A stretch of 64,000 nucleotides of DNA from Opitutaceae bacterium UBA2377 (lineage in GTDB: Bacteria; Verrucomicrobiota; Verrucomicrobiia; Opitutales; Opitutaceae). Below the pieces are notes generated by a model. It was given only the letters and a program-made list of their open reading frames with translations. It was not told the DNA's origin and made no database searches. Below, piece by piece: positions 61,630 to 64,000 of this stretch. Made by a program: the position numbers and the translations under genes. The first letter of the stretch is position 1; every line of letters begins with the position of its first letter. The stretch covers positions 5,728 through 69,727 of the forward strand of contig DDSZ01000019.1 of NCBI GenBank assembly GCA_002344205.1, in the 5' to 3' direction.

Positions 61630-63999
61630 TCAGCTTTTCGGGGCGGCCAGACGTAGGCTGGGTGCCGGGGCCTCGCCGCTCAGCGCTTTCCGGCGCGCCA
61701 GATCGGCCGCCGCCTTTTCCACGATGGCCGGGTCCACCTTGATGCCGGCCTTGGCCAGCGCGGCGTCGAGGATGACCTCGCCTTTCATGTAGCCGATCAC
61801 GATGTCGGCGATGCGGCCCTCGCGGTCGATGACGAACTGCGTGGGAATGCCGCTCACGCCGTAAAGCGCCAGCGAGGCGCGCTCGGGTTTCCGCTCCGCC
61901 GCATCGTGGGAAAAGTGGATGTCGGGATATTTCTCCTGGTTGGCCTTCACCCAGCGCTCAAAGGCGGCGCGGGCATCGCTGGTCGCGGAGCCGAGCACGA
62001 CGACGTCCTGGTCCTTGTATTGCGCCGCGACTTCCTGCGTGTGCGGGAAGGCCGCGATGCACGGGCCGCACCAGGTCGCCCAGAAGTCGAGGATGACCAC
62101 CTTACCGCGGTAGTCGGAGAGCTTCACGTCCTTCCCGGCCAGGTCCTGCGTGGTGAAATCCGGCGCCATTGCGCCGATCTTGATCATCTCCCGGCGCGCC
62201 TCGGGCTCGGGCGGCTTGGTTTCCTCAACCGTGAACACCCGGGCCGGCGTATCCTCGGACGACAGCTTGACGCCGGCGCGCAGCAGGAGGTTGCCGAGCG
62301 ACTCGGCCGTGCCGGGACCCGCGCCAACAAAGAAGCCGACGAAGCGGCCTTGCGCGTCCATGACGTAATTGTGCGGCAGGGGCGCCATCGCGCCGCCCGT
62401 GAACAAAATCGGCGCCGCTTTGCCAAAATGGGCGCTGGAGGCCTGGCGAAATGCGGCCACCTCCTCGTTGCTCATCTCGTCCATCGGCTTGTCCGGACGG
62501 GGTGGGGCGCCGGCCGGATCGGCGAGCAGCGGAAAGCTGATCTTGCCCGCCAGCGCCGCGCGCATCTCCGCGACCTGCTCGGCGGAAGCGTAGGCCGCCA
62601 TGGCGATGAACTGCACGTTTTGGCCGGCATAGTTGCGCGACCACGATTCCTGGAAGTTCAACACGTCGGCACCGGGAGTGCCGCTCCAGACGCTCAACAC
62701 CGTGGTCTTGCCGCGCGTCAGCTCGCCCAAGCTCACTGCGGTGCCGGTGGCATCGGTCAGGGTCAGATCGGGCACCGCCTCGCCGGCCTTCAGCTTGCCG
62801 TAGTTCACGGTAAAACGCGGCTTGGGGTTGATCTTTTCCTCTTCCGCCGCAGCCGCGCGGGCCTTGGCCGCCTCGGCGGCCTTCGCCAGTTGCTCGCGGC
62901 CCTTGGCCACGGCGGCTTCGTCCACCTTCACGCCGAGACCGGCCAGCGCCGCCTCGGTGCGGGCGTCTTCCTTGCCGCCGTTGCCAATGATAACCGCGGC
63001 GATCTTGCCGTCGCGGCCGATCACAAACTGCGTGGGAATGCCGGTGACACCGTAGAGTTTCGACGAAGCGCGCTCCTCAAAGGTCGCGCTGCCGCGTTCG
63101 TTGGGATCGAAGGTCCAGACCATGTCGGGATACTTCGGTTGGTTGCGCGGGATCCACTCCTTGAACCGGGCGATGGTGTCGCTGGTGCCGGAAGCGAGAA
63201 CGACGACGCCCTGATCCTTGTATTTCGCGGCCAATGCCTGCGTGTGCGGGAAAGAGGCGATGCACGGCCCGCACCACACCGCCCAAAAATCGAGGATGAC
63301 GATCTTGTCCTTGAAATCCGCCAGGCGCACCTCGTTGCCGTCCACATCGTGCATCACGAAATCCGGGGCGACATCGCCCGCGGCCAGCGTGCGGGGACGG
63401 TCCGCCGGCGGCGCCGCGGGAGCAGACCGGGAATCCTGGGCCGGGCGGGCGGCGGCCAATTCCTTGAGCGTCTCCAGAACGGCGGCCTGATCCGCCGCGG
63501 TCAGCTTGACGCCCGCGCGATCCAACGACTGGCGCACCCAGGTGCCGACCTTGGGCCCCATGCCGATGATGCCGCCGCGGAAGCGGCCGTCGGCGCCAAC
63601 CACCACATAGGCCGGGAACATGCCGACGCCAAAGTTCATGTGTGCCGAGGACTCCATGAACGCCTTGCCGGCGGAATCCCACGACACCGTGTAGCCCAGC
63701 GCCGCGGCCGAGGCCTTGGCCCAAGTGTCAAAATCGGCCTGCTCGGTGGCGACGTTGATCGCCCAGACCGCGAGGCCTTGGTCCTTGTAGGCGGCGTGCA
63801 ACGCGGCGACGTCATCGGCCGGGGCGCGGGCGCCGGTCCAGAAGGTGATGAGGACGGGCTTGCCCTTGAACCCCGACAGCTTGATTTCGCGACCATCAAC
63901 GCCGACCGCGACGAAGTCGGCGACTTCGTCGCCAAATTTCACGGAGCCGAGTTGTGCGGTCGGGATACGCAGGGAGTTCGCCGGCGCCATGCCGCCGCC
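61630..63999 (-). CDS. Four-domain TlpA/thioredoxin-like protein, 5' end outside window
   Basis: At least 786 residues; the frame runs to the window edge and no signal peptide is seen, so the N-terminus is missing. Counting from the ATG at 63990, there are four TlpA-like folds. Domain 1 has FWTGARAPA where FWxxWCxxC is expected (no Cys). Domain 2 has VWCGPC (C240, C243). Domain 3 has VWSGTPGAD (no Cys). Domain 4 has TWCGPC (C641, C644). IPTQFVIGRDG and IPTQFVIDREG are the cis-Pro loops of 2 and 4. A helical, charged linker (AKAAEAAKARAAAAEEEK) separates 2 and 3. It is probably a periplasmic disulfide reductase, fed by DsbD. Confidence 0.85.
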   Translation of the reverse strand, partial: GGGMAPANSLRIPTAQLGSVKFGDEVADFVAVGVDGREIKLSGFKGKPVLITFWTGARAPADDVAALHAAYKDQGLAVWAINVATEQADFDTWAKASAAALGYTVSWDSAGKAFMESSAHMNFGVGMFPAYVVVGADGRFRGGIIGMGPKVGTWVRQSLDRAGVKLTAADQAAVLETLKELAAARPAQDSRSAPAAPPADRPRTLAAGDVAPDFVMHDVDGNEVRLADFKDKIVILDFWAVWCGPCIASFPHTQALAAKYKDQGVVVLASGTSDTIARFKEWIPRNQPKYPDMVWTFDPNERGSATFEERASSKLYGVTGIPTQFVIGRDGKIAAVIIGNGGKEDARTEAALAGLGVKVDEAAVAKGREQLAKAAEAAKARAAAAEEEKINPKPRFTVNYGKLKAGEAVPDLTLTDATGTAVSLGELTRGKTTVLSVWSGTPGADVLNFQESWSRNYAGQNVQFIAMAAYASAEQVAEMRAALAGKISFPLLADPAGAPPRPDKPMDEMSNEEVAAFRQASSAHFGKAAPILFTGGAMAPLPHNYVMDAQGRFVGFFVGAGPGTAESLGNLLLRAGVKLSSEDTPARVFTVEETKPPEPEARREMIKIGAMAPDFTTQDLAGKDVKLSDYRGKVVILDFWATWCGPCIAAFPHTQEVAAQYKDQDVVVLGSATSDARAAFERWVKANQEKYPDIHFSHDAAERKPERASLALYGVSGIPTQFVIDREGRIADIVIGYMKGEVILDAALAKAGIKVDPAIVEKAAADLARRKALSGEAPAPSLRLAAPKS

Positions 64000-64000
64000 C

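Overview
The window is high-GC DNA (roughly two thirds G+C), densely coding, from a Gram-negative bacterium. It has a FecI-FecR-TonB receptor cassette, a second large TonB-dependent receptor, type IV pilus proteins, a TMTC-like membrane/TPR protein, LPS-type sugar enzymes, and many short intergenic palindromes. This mix suggests Verrucomicrobiota, probably Opitutales/Opitutaceae. That placement is inference; there is no rRNA gene here to confirm it. I saw no tRNA, rRNA, CRISPR array or complete insertion sequence.

Layout. 1-8.5 kb: the 3' part of prpD (2-methylcitrate dehydratase), a VOC protein, a membrane-anchored polysaccharide-deacetylase-like protein, a TMTC-like TPR protein and asnS. 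7.4-15.9 kb: an acyl-CoA island with an acyl-CoA dehydrogenase, a fused-type (IcmF-like) acyl-CoA mutase split into two genes, a biotin-dependent carboxyltransferase, a split AtuA-type protein and an enoyl-CoA hydratase. 15.9-28.9 kb: mixed genes, including a triple-repeat protein, an esterase, RsuA/RluB, a low-GC orphan gene, YhbY, a phytanoyl-CoA dioxygenase-like protein, a GYF-domain membrane protein, a D-2-hydroxyacid dehydrogenase, a heptose-type kinase plus GT9 pair, and a 3-hydroxybutyrate dehydrogenase. 28.9-47.8 kb: an M13 peptidase, a tryptophanase/tyrosine phenol-lyase, then aromatic amino acid catabolism (acyl-CoA synthetase, thiolase, flavin reductase-like, HmgA, HPPD, a LuxR-type regulator, FAH, phenylalanine hydroxylase). 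A TlpA-like protein and a FecI/FecR/TonB receptor cassette interrupt this set. 47.9-53.8 kb: pseudopilins and a PilMNOP-like operon. 54-64 kb: a TonB receptor, CysK, DsbD, a second LuxR-type regulator and a four-domain thioredoxin-like protein.

How the genes fit. Phe to Tyr (PhhA), HPP to homogentisate (HPPD), ring cleavage (HmgA), fumarylacetoacetate hydrolysis (FAH), then acetoacetate activation and thiolysis form a nearly complete route. The aminotransferase and maleylacetoacetate isomerase are not in the window. The acyl-CoA island plus PrpD points to branched or short-chain acyl-CoA and propionyl-CoA metabolism.

Most notable. Small repetitive elements sit in or against coding sequence. 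A MITE-like inverted-repeat element occurs twice, each copy flanked by an exact 7-8 bp direct repeat. One copy lies exactly between the two halves of the split mutase: removing it restores a start codon with a good Shine-Dalgarno, and as inserted it creates a 38-codon ORF that overlaps both neighbours. Two other repeats appear as in-frame insertions in PrpD and in the mutase activator protein, reminiscent of Rickettsia palindromic elements. Further points are a thioredoxin protein alternating Cys-less and CGPC domains, and a PilX-like protein with four chitin-binding-type modules.
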